Source: Ruminococcus flavefaciens (GTDB lineage Bacteria > Bacillota > Clostridia > Oscillospirales > Ruminococcaceae). Taken from it: DNA of 63,659 nucleotides. How positions within the stretch are numbered: the first letter of the stretch is position 1; every line of letters begins with the position of its first letter. The notes under the pieces are model-generated. The model was not told the origin of the DNA and did not search any database. It saw only the letters and a list, made by a program, of their open reading frames with translations. The stretch covers positions 1 to 63,659 of the forward strand of contig CACYSQ010000019.1 of the NCBI GenBank assembly GCA_902777125.1, written 5' to 3'. Shown here one piece after another: positions 37,179 through 45,380 of this stretch. The position numbers and the translations under genes are program-made.

Positions 37179-37847
37179 ATGGACAATGTCAGGATCGGCG
37201 AGCTTTTTGACCTCAGCCACACTATCGCAGCAGATTATCTCAGGGGCTTTGAGTACCCGTGGGAAGCCCTCAAAGGTATCAGTGACCTCATAATCAGGCT
37301 CGGAAACAGCCTAAGTCCCGATGAATACGACAATCCGGCAGAAAATGTCTGGGTACACAAGACCGCAAAGGTATTCCCCAGCGCTTATCTCGGTGCCCCC
37401 TGCATAATAGGTCCGGAAACAGAGGTGCGTCACTGTGCGTTTATCCGCGGCAGTGCTCTTATCGGTGCAGGCTGCGTCATCGGAAACTCGGTCGAGCTCA
37501 AGAACGTCATCATCTTCGACTGCGTTCAGACACCTCACTACAATTACGTCGGAGACAGCATTCTTGGCTATAAATCGCATATGGGTGCCGGCTCGATAAC
37601 ATCAAACGTCAAGTCAGACAAGACCAATGTCGTGATAAAGTCCGGCAGCGAACAGCTCGAGACCGGCATCAAAAAGATCGGCGCTATGCTCGGCGACCAT
37701 GTCGAGGTCGGCTGCAACAGCGTCCTCAATCCCGGTACTATAATAGGAAGAAATTCCAATATCTACCCCACAAGCTGCGTCAGAGGCGTTGTCCCGGCTG
37801 ACAGCATCTGGAAGACCGGCGGCATTGTTGTGAAAAAGAGCTTGTAA
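37179..37847 (+). CDS. Left-handed beta-helix (hexapeptide repeat) acyltransferase-like protein
   Basis: A 222-residue protein with imperfect hexapeptide repeats from about residue 60 to 200 (for example IGPETEVRHCAFIRGSALIG and CVIGNSVELKNVII). It resembles the beta-helix domain of GlmU-type UDP-GlcNAc pyrophosphorylase-related proteins. No nucleotidyltransferase domain is present; the N-terminal 55 residues are of unknown type. The substrate is not readable. AAAGGAG precedes the ATG. Confidence 0.8.
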   Translation: MDNVRIGELFDLSHTIAADYLRGFEYPWEALKGISDLIIRLGNSLSPDEYDNPAENVWVHKTAKVFPSAYLGAPCIIGPETEVRHCAFIRGSALIGAGCVIGNSVELKNVIIFDCVQTPHYNYVGDSILGYKSHMGAGSITSNVKSDKTNVVIKSGSEQLETGIKKIGAMLGDHVEVGCNSVLNPGTIIGRNSNIYPTSCVRGVVPADSIWKTGGIVVKKSL

Positions 37848-37856
37848 AACTGTTGT

Positions 37857-37878
37857 GGAACGCCGAGGGCGGCGTTCC
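37857..37878. terminator. Hairpin after the hexapeptide-transferase gene
   Basis: GGAACGCCG/CGGCGTTCC with a 4-nt loop, followed by CTACAA. Same family as the hairpins at 4043-4113; no T-run. Confidence 0.5.
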
Positions 37879-37927
37879 CTACAAAACAGAAACGTCGGAC
37901 ATCAAAATTACATGGACACTCATAACC

Positions 37928-38259
37928 GTTGTGCTTATATAGAAGTTTTTATCAGAACTATTGAGACAAGCCCTTTTGATGAAAGTGCTTTCAAACTCTA
38001 TTCTGAGCCTTATCTTTAGTTTTTTCCACAATGGTATAAAAATAACCGGAAGCACAATAGCTTCCGGTTTTGTTTTTCTAAAAAGAAGATTATACCATTG
38101 TGAAAAAACCAGAATAAAGTCTTTGGAAGGGGGCTTGGGGGTGACTCCCCGCAGTGCGGGGAGATGTCAGCGAAGCTGACAGAGGGGACCGCCGCCGTCA
38201 TTTCCTCAGAAAGGTTTCCCCCAATAAATTCCCGTAAAAACTGCCCTATGAGTACCACC
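37928..38259 (-). repeat. MITE-like repeat, full copy B, inverted relative to copy A
   Basis: Same element as copy A in the opposite orientation. The stretch between the inner inverted pair is nearly the reverse complement of that in copy A, including the AAAAAGAAGATT tract, so A and B are close relatives. The conserved hairpins are at 38140-38190. Confidence 0.8.
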
Positions 38260-38288
38260 GTTAGTGCGTCCATGTCTTGTTTTCTGCG

Positions 38289-39002
38289 TCATTTTATGCC
38301 CGCGATGTCCTTGATGACCTCGCCTGCGGCTATAAGTCCGGCGACCGAAGGCACAAAGGCTACTGATCCCGGGACAAAGCGTTTATGCGCGTCCGACTGT
38401 GCTTCTCCTGCGGGAAGCCGCGGTTCTTCCCGGGAATACACGACCTTAAGGTGCTCAACTCCCCTTTTCCTAAGCTCCCGGCGCATCACCCTTGCAAGCG
38501 GACAGACCGAGGTGCTGTAGATATCCGCGACCTCAAACGCGGTCGGGTCGAGCTTGTTGCCTGCTCCCATTGAGCTTATGACCGGTACGCCGGCTTCCTT
38601 TGCCTGCATAACGATGCCTATTTTCCCCGAGACCGTGTCGATAGCGTCCACGACATAGTCGTACTGCGTGAAATCAAACTCCGCTGCGTTCTCCGGAAGG
38701 TAGAACTTCCTGTGGACCGTCACCCGGCAATCCGGGTTTATGTCCGCTATCCTCTGCATCGCCGCATCTACCTTATAGCAGTCCACCGTGCTGTGCAGGG
38801 CTATTATCTGTCGGTTGAGGTTCGAGGCGGCGACCCTGTCGCTGTCGATGAGGTCGAGAGCTCCTATCCCGGAACGTGCAAGCGCTTCTGCCGCGTAGCC
38901 TCCGACACCTCCGACTCCGAATACCGCGACCCTTGCAGCCGCAAGCCTTTCCATTGCCTCATCGCCCAAAAGCATGGCAGTGCGCGAAAAGATCTCCTTC
39001 AT
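38289..39002 (-). CDS. tcdA: tRNA threonylcarbamoyladenosine dehydratase
   Basis: Cyclises t6A37 to ct6A in tRNA. A 237-residue E1-like ThiF/MoeB fold with the ATP motif GVGGVGGYAAE, the NLNRQ block and the MGAGNKLDP segment typical of TcdA/YgdL. Its ATG shares one base with the stop of the upstream alcohol dehydrogenase gene. Confidence 0.9.
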   Translation of the reverse strand: MKEIFSRTAMLLGDEAMERLAAARVAVFGVGGVGGYAAEALARSGIGALDLIDSDRVAASNLNRQIIALHSTVDCYKVDAAMQRIADINPDCRVTVHRKFYLPENAAEFDFTQYDYVVDAIDTVSGKIGIVMQAKEAGVPVISSMGAGNKLDPTAFEVADIYSTSVCPLARVMRRELRKRGVEHLKVVYSREEPRLPAGEAQSDAHKRFVPGSVAFVPSVAGLIAAGEVIKDIAGIK

Positions 39003-40183
39003 CAGATAAGCTCCGGTGCTGCGGCTATCCTGTAGATAGCTGCGATGTCCTCAGCGGAAAGCTTTACGAAGCCGCCTGTTCTGCCGTCACCTATCCCGAA
39101 TTTCTCAACGAGTGCCGGGATATCCTCCTCCTTGGCACCAAGCTCGCCGAAATCGAGCGGCATACCTATGCTGCGAAGGAAGTGGCGGAAGCACATGATG
39201 CCCTCACGCGCTGTATTTTCCGGGTCTGAGAAGTCCATGGGACAGCCCCATATCCTTACTGCTGCCTGTGCAAATCTCATGACGTCATGCTTGTATACGA
39301 ACTCCATCCATGCCGGCATGATGACCGCAAGTCCTGCGCCGTGAGCACAGTCGTACAGTGCCGAAAGCTCATGCTCAATGCCGTGGCTGTTCCAGTCCTG
39401 TTCCCTGCCGACGCCAACGATGTTGTTGTGAGCGACCATTCCAGCCCACATTATATTAGCCCTCGCCTGATAGTTGGAAGGGTCAGTTATCACCCTCGGA
39501 GTCTCCTTTATCATGGTCAGGAGCACAGCCTCGCAGAGACGGTCCGTCACCTCGACCTCCGTCGTATTAGTGAAGTAGCGCTCGAAAACGTGCGCCATGA
39601 TATCGGTCGCACCGCAGGCTGTCTGATAAGGCGGAAGCGTACAGGTCAGCTCCGGGTTCAGTATCGAGAAACGCGGACGGATAAGGTCCGAGCCTGCGCC
39701 GCGTTTGAGTCCGCCCTCCTCCTTTGTGATAACAGAATCGCCTGAACCCTCGCTTCCGGCAGCAGCTATGGTGAGGACTGTTCCCACCGGCAGTGCTGCC
39801 TCGGGGTCCTTGCCCGAGTAGAAGTCCCAGAAGTCGCCCTCATAGGGAACGCCCATTGCGACAGCCTTTGCGGAGTCGATAACAGAGCCGCCTCCGACTG
39901 CGAGAATGAAGTCTATCTTCTTCTCACGGCAGAGCCTGATGCCCTCGTAAACGAGAGTGTCCCTCGGGTTTGGCTTGACGCCGCCAAGCTCCGTGTAAGC
40001 TATGCCGGCAGCTTCGAGCGAGGACTTTACCCTGCCGAGCAGACCGCTTTTTACAGCGGAGCCTCCTCCAAAGTGAAGGAGCACGTTAGTACCGCCGTGC
40101 TTGCGGACATAGCGTCCCGCCTCGTTTTCTGTTCCCTTGCCGAAAACGAACTCGGTAGGGCTGTAGAACTGAAAATTATCCAT
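39002..40183 (-). CDS. Iron-containing alcohol dehydrogenase (butanol-dehydrogenase-like)
   Basis: A 393-residue group III alcohol dehydrogenase using NAD(P)H, likely acting in fermentation. The cofactor block GGGSVIDSAKAVA and the metal ligands (DIMAHVFERYF, HGIEHELSAL, CAHGAGLAVIMPAW) are intact. The N-terminal FQFYSPTEFVFGKGTE is typical of the BdhA/YqhD group. Substrate range is not readable. Confidence 0.9.
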   Translation of the reverse strand: MDNFQFYSPTEFVFGKGTENEAGRYVRKHGGTNVLLHFGGGSAVKSGLLGRVKSSLEAAGIAYTELGGVKPNPRDTLVYEGIRLCREKKIDFILAVGGGSVIDSAKAVAMGVPYEGDFWDFYSGKDPEAALPVGTVLTIAAAGSEGSGDSVITKEEGGLKRGAGSDLIRPRFSILNPELTCTLPPYQTACGATDIMAHVFERYFTNTTEVEVTDRLCEAVLLTMIKETPRVITDPSNYQARANIMWAGMVAHNNIVGVGREQDWNSHGIEHELSALYDCAHGAGLAVIMPAWMEFVYKHDVMRFAQAAVRIWGCPMDFSDPENTAREGIMCFRHFLRSIGMPLDFGELGAKEEDIPALVEKFGIGDGRTGGFVKLSAEDIAAIYRIAAAPELI

Positions 40184-40285
40184 TGCATGATCTCTCCTTT
40201 TTATTTGATTTATGTCACGGACTAAAATAACACTTATATTATATCATACATGGAGAGTTTTTTCAAGGGGGTTGGCTCGACAGAA

Positions 40286-40305
40286 AAAAGCTCCCCGAAG
40301 GGAGC
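40286..40305 (-). terminator. Intrinsic terminator after the LRR-dockerin gene
   Basis: GCTCCC-cgaa-GGGAGC stem (40290-40305) followed by TTTTTT on the minus strand. Confidence 0.85.
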
Positions 40306-40311
40306 GAAAAA

Positions 40312-41559
40312 TCAGAGCTCATCAATTATTCCAAGCTTGTACCGCTGGATAAGGAGAGCGTCCATATTTGTGATATCACCGCTGGCGTCAACATCGGCAT
40401 TCTCTGCACCGCATTCACTTAATTTGTACTTGTCCGGCGCTGAGACCGTCTGCATAATAAAAACTGCATCTGCAAGATTGACTTCATCGTCACAATTGGC
40501 ATCGCCTTTCAGTTTTGTTTCACCTATAAAGGCTATATCAACACTGTATTTTCTGAGGCAGCTGATAAGCTCTGTATTTGATTTTCTGCAATGAACGGTC
40601 ACTCCATAAAGTGCAAGCTTCATCACATCGTGTATCTGCGGTCGTTCCGAGGTTTCCTCATAATAATAAACATCTTTCAGTTCCGGACAGGTCTCATAAT
40701 CAATAGTTGAATCCGAGGCAAGAAAACGAGTTACTGCCGTGAGCTTTTCGCAGTCATTCATACTGTACTTCGGCTTCTTTTCACTGTTGAATGAAACCTT
40801 TTCAAGTCCAGACATCGACTCAATATTGACAGAACTGATATCAGCAGATGAAAGGTCAAGCTCCTTGATCTTTCCGCACTTGCTGATCGAAAATACAGCA
40901 TTGTCAACTTGGTTTTTTAAAGGCAGCTGTATCTCAGTAAGCGATGCACAATCTGTCACTACTATGCTGCTTAATGCTGTAGTTTCCGGAAGCTTCAGAT
41001 CCTTCAGCAACGGACACCCTCCGAGCCTGAACTGAGATTCAAGTATGCAGTCTTCCGATATCTCCAATCCCTCGAGTTGACGGCAATCCGAAATATCAAG
41101 AGCAGTCAGCATACCATTCTGCATCGGTCTTGTAAGAGACAAGCTTTTCAGTGCTGTACAGCCTGCTATCGAACTTCCGTGGAATAGCGGAAGCCCTCTT
41201 GAAAATCCGGTAAGCGCTGTACAGTTTCGGAAAGCATTCATTTCTATAACTGAAACGCTTTCCGGTATCGTGACATAAGTTATCCCCTTACACCCGGAAA
41301 ATGCTGATTCTCCGATACGATCAACAGGCTTTCCCTTTATCTTTTCAGGTATAACGACTTCGCCTTCTGCACCAGTGCTGCATTTTATCAGCTCTGCAAA
41401 GTCATCGTATACATGGAACGTGAGATCTCCCTCAACCACCTCGGTGTAAATGTCAACAGCTCCAGCCGTAAGAGCAAAGCCTTCCGTGGAAGCCTGTACA
41501 GCAGAAATTCCGCCGCATACACAGCATATCGCCATTATAGCTGCAATGATCTTCTTCAT
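40312..41559 (-). CDS. Secreted leucine-rich-repeat (BspA-like) protein with C-terminal dockerin
   Basis: A 415-residue protein: signal peptide, a BspA/internalin-type LRR region (RIGESAFSGCKGITYVTIPE and later repeats, about 70-300), and a C-terminal type I dockerin with two EF-hand-like repeats (GDANCDDEVNLADAVFIMQT and NADVDASGDITNMDALLIQR). A dockerin would anchor it to a cellulosomal scaffoldin. Function of the LRR part is unknown; adhesion or carbohydrate contact is a guess. Confidence 0.85.
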   Translation of the reverse strand: MKKIIAAIMAICCVCGGISAVQASTEGFALTAGAVDIYTEVVEGDLTFHVYDDFAELIKCSTGAEGEVVIPEKIKGKPVDRIGESAFSGCKGITYVTIPESVSVIEMNAFRNCTALTGFSRGLPLFHGSSIAGCTALKSLSLTRPMQNGMLTALDISDCRQLEGLEISEDCILESQFRLGGCPLLKDLKLPETTALSSIVVTDCASLTEIQLPLKNQVDNAVFSISKCGKIKELDLSSADISSVNIESMSGLEKVSFNSEKKPKYSMNDCEKLTAVTRFLASDSTIDYETCPELKDVYYYEETSERPQIHDVMKLALYGVTVHCRKSNTELISCLRKYSVDIAFIGETKLKGDANCDDEVNLADAVFIMQTVSAPDKYKLSECGAENADVDASGDITNMDALLIQRYKLGIIDEL

Positions 41560-41651
41560 AGCGCTCCCTCCTTCAAGGTATAATTTTATTATACCGCAAA
41601 AGCAATAATAAAGTCAACGCTTTCCCGCATTTTTCTATATATCGTTCAAAG

Positions 41652-41679
41652 AAAACCGGCTCTGCGGTAACAGAGCCGG
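41652..41679 (-). terminator. Intrinsic terminator after cotJC
   Basis: CCGGCTCTG/CAGAGCCGG stem (41656-41679) followed by a T-rich run on the minus strand. Confidence 0.8.
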
Positions 41680-41686
41680 CGGTATA

Positions 41687-42220
41687 TCACTTCTTTCCGC
41701 AGTTTTTGTCAAACGACGGGTTGCAGGCGTAGAAGTTCTTCGAGTTGAGCTTATCCTGTGTGATGCGGAGAGCTTCGCCAAATCGCTGGAAGTGTACGAT
41801 CTCACGCTGTCTCAGGAAGCGTAAAGGATCGCGGACGTCCGGATCATCGGCAAGTCTCAGGAGGTTGTCGTAGGTGGTGCGGGCTTTCTGCTCCGCTGCC
41901 ATGTTCTCGTGAAGGTCGGTGATTATGTCGCCCTTCGACTGGAAGTAGGTCGCTGTGAAAGGCGCTCCCGATGCGGCGACCGGGTAGATGCCTGTCGTGT
42001 GGTCAACGAAGTAGGTGTCGAAGCCGCTCGCCTTTATCTCGTCGATAGTCAGATCCTTCGTGAGCTGATAGAGTATCGCCGAGATCATTTCAACATGGGC
42101 AAGCTCTTCTGTACCGATGTCTGTAAGCAGTCCCTTGACCTCAGCGTAAGGGGTGGCATAGCGCTGGTCGAGATAGCGGAGAGCCGCTGCGAGTTCTCCG
42201 TCGGGACCGCCCGATGCCAC
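41687..42220 (-). pseudogene. cotJC: cotJC-type manganese catalase lacking its first ~28 residues
   Basis: CotJC is a spore-coat-associated di-manganese catalase of about 190-200 residues. This copy begins at the GGPDGELAAALRYL segment that is about residue 29 of the family; the tail with YEKKLQYPV is absent. The ligand blocks GGPDGEL, TEELAHVEM and the later E and REIVHFQRF are present, so the catalytic core is complete. Upstream the same frame reads Y-I-L-V then the TAG stop of the recombinase gene at 42230, i.e. the break is exactly where the recombinase gene ends. GTG 42220 is the first possible start, with no good ribosome site. Confidence 0.75.
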
Positions 42221-42235
42221 AAGGATATACTAAAG
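42220..42235. other. Candidate attachment-site junction (cotJC/recombinase)
   Basis: The reading frame passes from the recombinase stop (42230-42232) into cotJC codons without a shift. By family logic the crossover lies within a few bases of 42222-42232. The partner junction was not found in this window. Confidence 0.4.
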
Positions 42236-43660
42236 CTCCCTGTATGTTATCTCGACCGTATCCCCGGGACGCACAAGCACTATGCCGGCTATTATCGACC
42301 GCAGGGCTGTATTCTTCGCGTTTTCGCTTATGTCCGGGCTTTCAAGCAGAGCGACCGCTGTGCTCACCCTCCCGGCAGGACGGCTGCTGCTCACCTGCGG
42401 TTCCATTTCAAGCTGACGCTCCAGCTCAGCGATACGCTGTGAAAGCCTCTCCTTATTCTTCCGGTACTCCGCAAGCGTATCGACGCCTGCCTCATAAGCC
42501 TCCCGGACACGCACTAGCTTCCGGCGTTCCCTTTCGAGCATTGCCGCGACCGGTACTTTCAGGACCTCCGGAGGCGTTTCCGGTCTGATGTCAATTATTA
42601 CCTCCCCGCTGCCGAGGTCACTGATAAGCTGTCCGATAACAGCTTCATTGAGCTTCTCTATCCGCGCTGAATGCGAGACTTTGCACCGTCCCTTTGCGTA
42701 GTTGTGGCATTGCAGGCTGTTCCCGGAGGACTGCCGCGTAAGAGTTGCGCCGCACTCCGAGCACCGGACAAGTCCCCTCAGCATGAAATCGGCAGGCTCA
42801 TGACGGGACGTCCTGCTGTAAAGCTCCTTACAGCGCGAACGCTTCTCCTGCACCCTGTCGAAGGTCTCCTGCGTGACAAGCGGCTCATGTCCGCCGTCAA
42901 CGAGAAGTGTATTGCCGCACTGCTCATGGAAACGGTCGCTGCTCTCCCTGCCGTTAAGACTGCGCCGGAGCTTTCCCGTATAGACCGGATTGGTAAGGAT
43001 ATATTCAACTGTGCGATTCTCGAAAGGGTTGCCCTTCGAGGTACACTCTCCCGCTTCATTGAGAGCGGCTGCTATCTGCCGGAAGCTTTTACCTCCGAGG
43101 TAATCGCTGAATATCCCCCGGACGATATCTGCTCTTTCGACGTCCGGAACAAATCCTCCGTCCCCCATACGGTAGCCGAAAGGCGGCTGCGAGACAACAC
43201 CTCCGCGCGAGAATTTCTCCTGCATTCCCCTGCGGACCTCCTCCGCAAGATTAAGGCTGTAATACTCGTCCATTGCCTCGATGAGAGCCTCGATGAGCAC
43301 CGACGTCTTGTCCTCGCTGAGCTGCTCGGAAACCGAAACAACGTCTATCCCGCACTGCTTCCGGAGCATGGATTTATAGACGATGCTGTCCTCGCGATTG
43401 CGGGCGAAACGGCTGAACTTCCACAGAAGTATTGCGTCAAAGGGCTTGGGTCTGAGCTTTGCCGTGCCTATCATTTTCTGGAAAGCCGGACGCTTTTCGG
43501 CACGGCGTCCCGATATGCCCTCGTCAACGAAAACAAATTCCTCCGGCAGCTCAAAGCCGTGGCTCTGAGCGTAGCTGCGTATCGCTTTAAGCTGGGAATC
43601 CGGCGAAAACTCGGTCTGCTCGTCAGTCGATACCCTTATGTAGGCAGCTGCTTTTTTCAT
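42230..43660 (-). CDS. Large serine recombinase (phage/ICE integrase type)
   Basis: A 476-residue site-specific recombinase. The N-terminal resolvase domain has the catalytic Ser in AAYIRVSTDEQ and conserved arginines, followed by the recombinase domain (PPFGYRMGDGGF), a zinc ribbon (CSECGATL, CHNYAKGRCK) and a coiled-coil C-terminus. AAGGAGG is 6 nt from the ATG. The stop codon abuts the truncated cotJC, the position expected for an integrase gene next to its attachment site. No other phage or conjugative gene is recognisable in the surrounding 2 kb. Confidence 0.92.
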   Translation of the reverse strand: MKKAAAYIRVSTDEQTEFSPDSQLKAIRSYAQSHGFELPEEFVFVDEGISGRRAEKRPAFQKMIGTAKLRPKPFDAILLWKFSRFARNREDSIVYKSMLRKQCGIDVVSVSEQLSEDKTSVLIEALIEAMDEYYSLNLAEEVRRGMQEKFSRGGVVSQPPFGYRMGDGGFVPDVERADIVRGIFSDYLGGKSFRQIAAALNEAGECTSKGNPFENRTVEYILTNPVYTGKLRRSLNGRESSDRFHEQCGNTLLVDGGHEPLVTQETFDRVQEKRSRCKELYSRTSRHEPADFMLRGLVRCSECGATLTRQSSGNSLQCHNYAKGRCKVSHSARIEKLNEAVIGQLISDLGSGEVIIDIRPETPPEVLKVPVAAMLERERRKLVRVREAYEAGVDTLAEYRKNKERLSQRIAELERQLEMEPQVSSSRPAGRVSTAVALLESPDISENAKNTALRSIIAGIVLVRPGDTVEITYREL

Positions 43661-43723
43661 AGCGTACCTCCTTGAAATAATGTACAAACTCTGCTGCATA
43701 CTCATTACTGAGGAGGCGGAAAT

Positions 43724-43915
43724 ATGGGAAAGGCAAGAAAGTACAGGGCGGTCAGCTTCATCGGAAATGATAAGCGTGTGCTTCCGGAAGCCGGCTCGGA
43801 CGAAAGGGATATCCTCCGCCGGAAGCTTCTCGATGCGGTCGGGAATGCTCTCAGCGTTTACTATTCTGAGCACCCGGACGAGGCGGATAGGCTGCTGAAA
43901 AAGCCTCCCGGATAA
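43724..43915 (+). CDS. Small protein (63 aa) divergent from the recombinase
   Basis: A charged 63-residue protein with a GAGGAGG site before the ATG, transcribed away from the recombinase gene with 63 nt between the starts. No family is recognised. Small divergent or neighbouring proteins next to serine recombinases can be recombination directionality factors, so that role is a candidate only. Confidence 0.5.
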   Translation: MGKARKYRAVSFIGNDKRVLPEAGSDERDILRRKLLDAVGNALSVYYSEHPDEADRLLKKPPG

Positions 43916-43933
43916 TTATACTGTCCGCGGAGG

Positions 43934-43960
43934 CAAAAAAATGTCCGCTTTCGCGGACAT
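43934..43960 (-). terminator. Intrinsic terminator after the SGNH gene
   Basis: ATGTCCGC-tttc-GCGGACAT (43941-43960) followed by TTTTTTT on the minus strand. Confidence 0.85.
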
Positions 43961-43976
43961 TCGGTCGTTTATGATA

Positions 43977-44867
43977 TTATGCAGTCCCTTCGGCAGCCTG
44001 TATATTCGCCATAACATCGGTCTTGTCAAGGAACATATAGAGCGCGTTGAGGAAATCGGTGTAGCACTCGGTCGAGAGGTGTATACCGTCGCCGGACGTT
44101 CCGCCTGCCCTCATGGACTGCGTTGCAGGGTCAACTATGACTGAATACGCATCAAAGAAGAATATCCTGTCGTTTTTCAGTCCGGTTATCTTGTCTTTGA
44201 GTGCGGCATTGTAGCTGCGGATAGTATCGTTGGAGGTGAAATCCGTTACCGTTGCGTCGATAGGAGTAATGCTTGCGATAACGATGTTGATATCCGGCAC
44301 CTTTCCGATGATATCGAGAGCCGTTTCAGCGTACCTGTCCGCATAAGCCTGCGGATCGCCCATATTGACGTCGTTCATGCCGAGAGACATATAGAGGAGC
44401 TTGGGCTTCATAGCAGCTATCGCGTCCACCATCTGATATGAACCGTAGGGCGTATCGAAGTAGAAGTAGTCGCGGTTCCACATCGAGACAGAACCCTGCG
44501 TTATGCAGTGGTCCTCCGGGACGAAGCCGAAGACATTGAAGCCGTGGCAGATAGAATCGCCGGTAACATAGAGATGATCCTGATAGAAGGACGTATTCGG
44601 CGAGGTGCTGCCCTTGGGAAGTGTCTGGTCAATGGCGTTGCCGGAAGAATCGGTAACTACTATCGAGGGCTTCTGCGGTGCAGTAGTGATAACGCTCGGT
44701 GCTGTTGCCGGAGGCGCTGTTGTGGTGACGGTAGTCATAACAGCCTCGGTGGTCTGTTCAACGGCAGGCGTTGAGGCTTCCTTGACGGTAGTTCCGCATG
44801 AGGTCATAAGTGCGACCGACGCGGCTGCTGCCGTGAGCTTTGTAATAAATGATGATCTGTGATCCAT
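43977..44867 (-). CDS. SGNH/GDSL-type hydrolase, predicted lipoprotein
   Basis: A 296-residue exported esterase-like protein. The N-terminus has a signal peptide ending in a lipobox-like VALMTSC, followed by a Thr/Pro-rich spacer. The SGNH blocks VTGDSICHGFNVFG (Ser), MSLGMNDVNMG (Gly-Asn type) and GDGIHLSTECY (Asp-His) are present, so it is probably active. ATG 44867 is chosen for GGAG 9 nt upstream. It may deacetylate plant polysaccharides, but the substrate is not shown. Confidence 0.85.
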   Translation of the reverse strand: MDHRSSFITKLTAAAASVALMTSCGTTVKEASTPAVEQTTEAVMTTVTTTAPPATAPSVITTAPQKPSIVVTDSSGNAIDQTLPKGSTSPNTSFYQDHLYVTGDSICHGFNVFGFVPEDHCITQGSVSMWNRDYFYFDTPYGSYQMVDAIAAMKPKLLYMSLGMNDVNMGDPQAYADRYAETALDIIGKVPDINIVIASITPIDATVTDFTSNDTIRSYNAALKDKITGLKNDRIFFFDAYSVIVDPATQSMRAGGTSGDGIHLSTECYTDFLNALYMFLDKTDVMANIQAAEGTA

Positions 44868-44966
44868 TATGGTCAACTCCGTAAAATGCCGTAAGCGGTC
44901 GTTTTCTCTGTCTGCCGCTTCCCGGGAAAATAATCCAGTATCACCTGATACTGTACACACTATAGT

Positions 44967-44995
44967 ATTGTATCACTTATTTCCGGAAATGTAAA
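44967..44995 (-). promoter_or_regulatory. Promoter of the SGNH gene
   Basis: TTTACA (44995-44990), 17-nt spacer, TACAAT (44972-44967) on the minus strand. Confidence 0.65.
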
Positions 44996-45043
44996 GGGAT
45001 TTTTCAAATTTTCCTGAAATATCCAAAAAATCAGCCATTAAAC

Positions 45044-45378
45044 GTGATACTTATGTAGCAGTATTTGTTAGGATTATTGAGTGCAGCCCTTTTGATGAAA
45101 GTGCTTTCAAACGCTTTTCTGAGCCTTTTCTTTAGTTTTTTCCACAATGGTAAAAAAATATCCGGAAGCGTAAAAACTTCCGGAACATTATTCGTGCAAG
45201 ACCTTATACCATTGTGGAAAAAACCAGAATAAAGTCTTTGGAAGGGGGCTTGGGGGTGACTCCCCGCAGTGCGGGGAGATGTCAGCGAAGCTGACAGAGG
45301 GGACCGCCGCCGTCAGGAACCTTTCCTCAGAAAGGTTTCCCCCGATAAATCCTCATAATACCGCCATATAAGCATCAC
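45044..45378 (-). repeat. MITE-like repeat, full copy C (335 bp)
   Basis: Terminal inverted repeats GTGATACTTATGTAGCAGT (left) and the reverse complement of GTGATGCTTATATGGCGGT (right), with the same internal hairpins as copies A and B. Its right end is 2 nt from the stop codon of the dockerin-M6 protease gene. Confidence 0.8.
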
Positions 45379-45380
45379 TG

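Noticed and set aside
37857-37878. Hairpin as a riboswitch
   Set aside because: It lies after a stop codon, is simple and recurs elsewhere as a dispersed stem-loop.
43977-44867. SGNH gene as the missing front half of cotJC
   Set aside because: It is a complete unrelated hydrolase with its own signal peptide and no CotJC N-terminal features.
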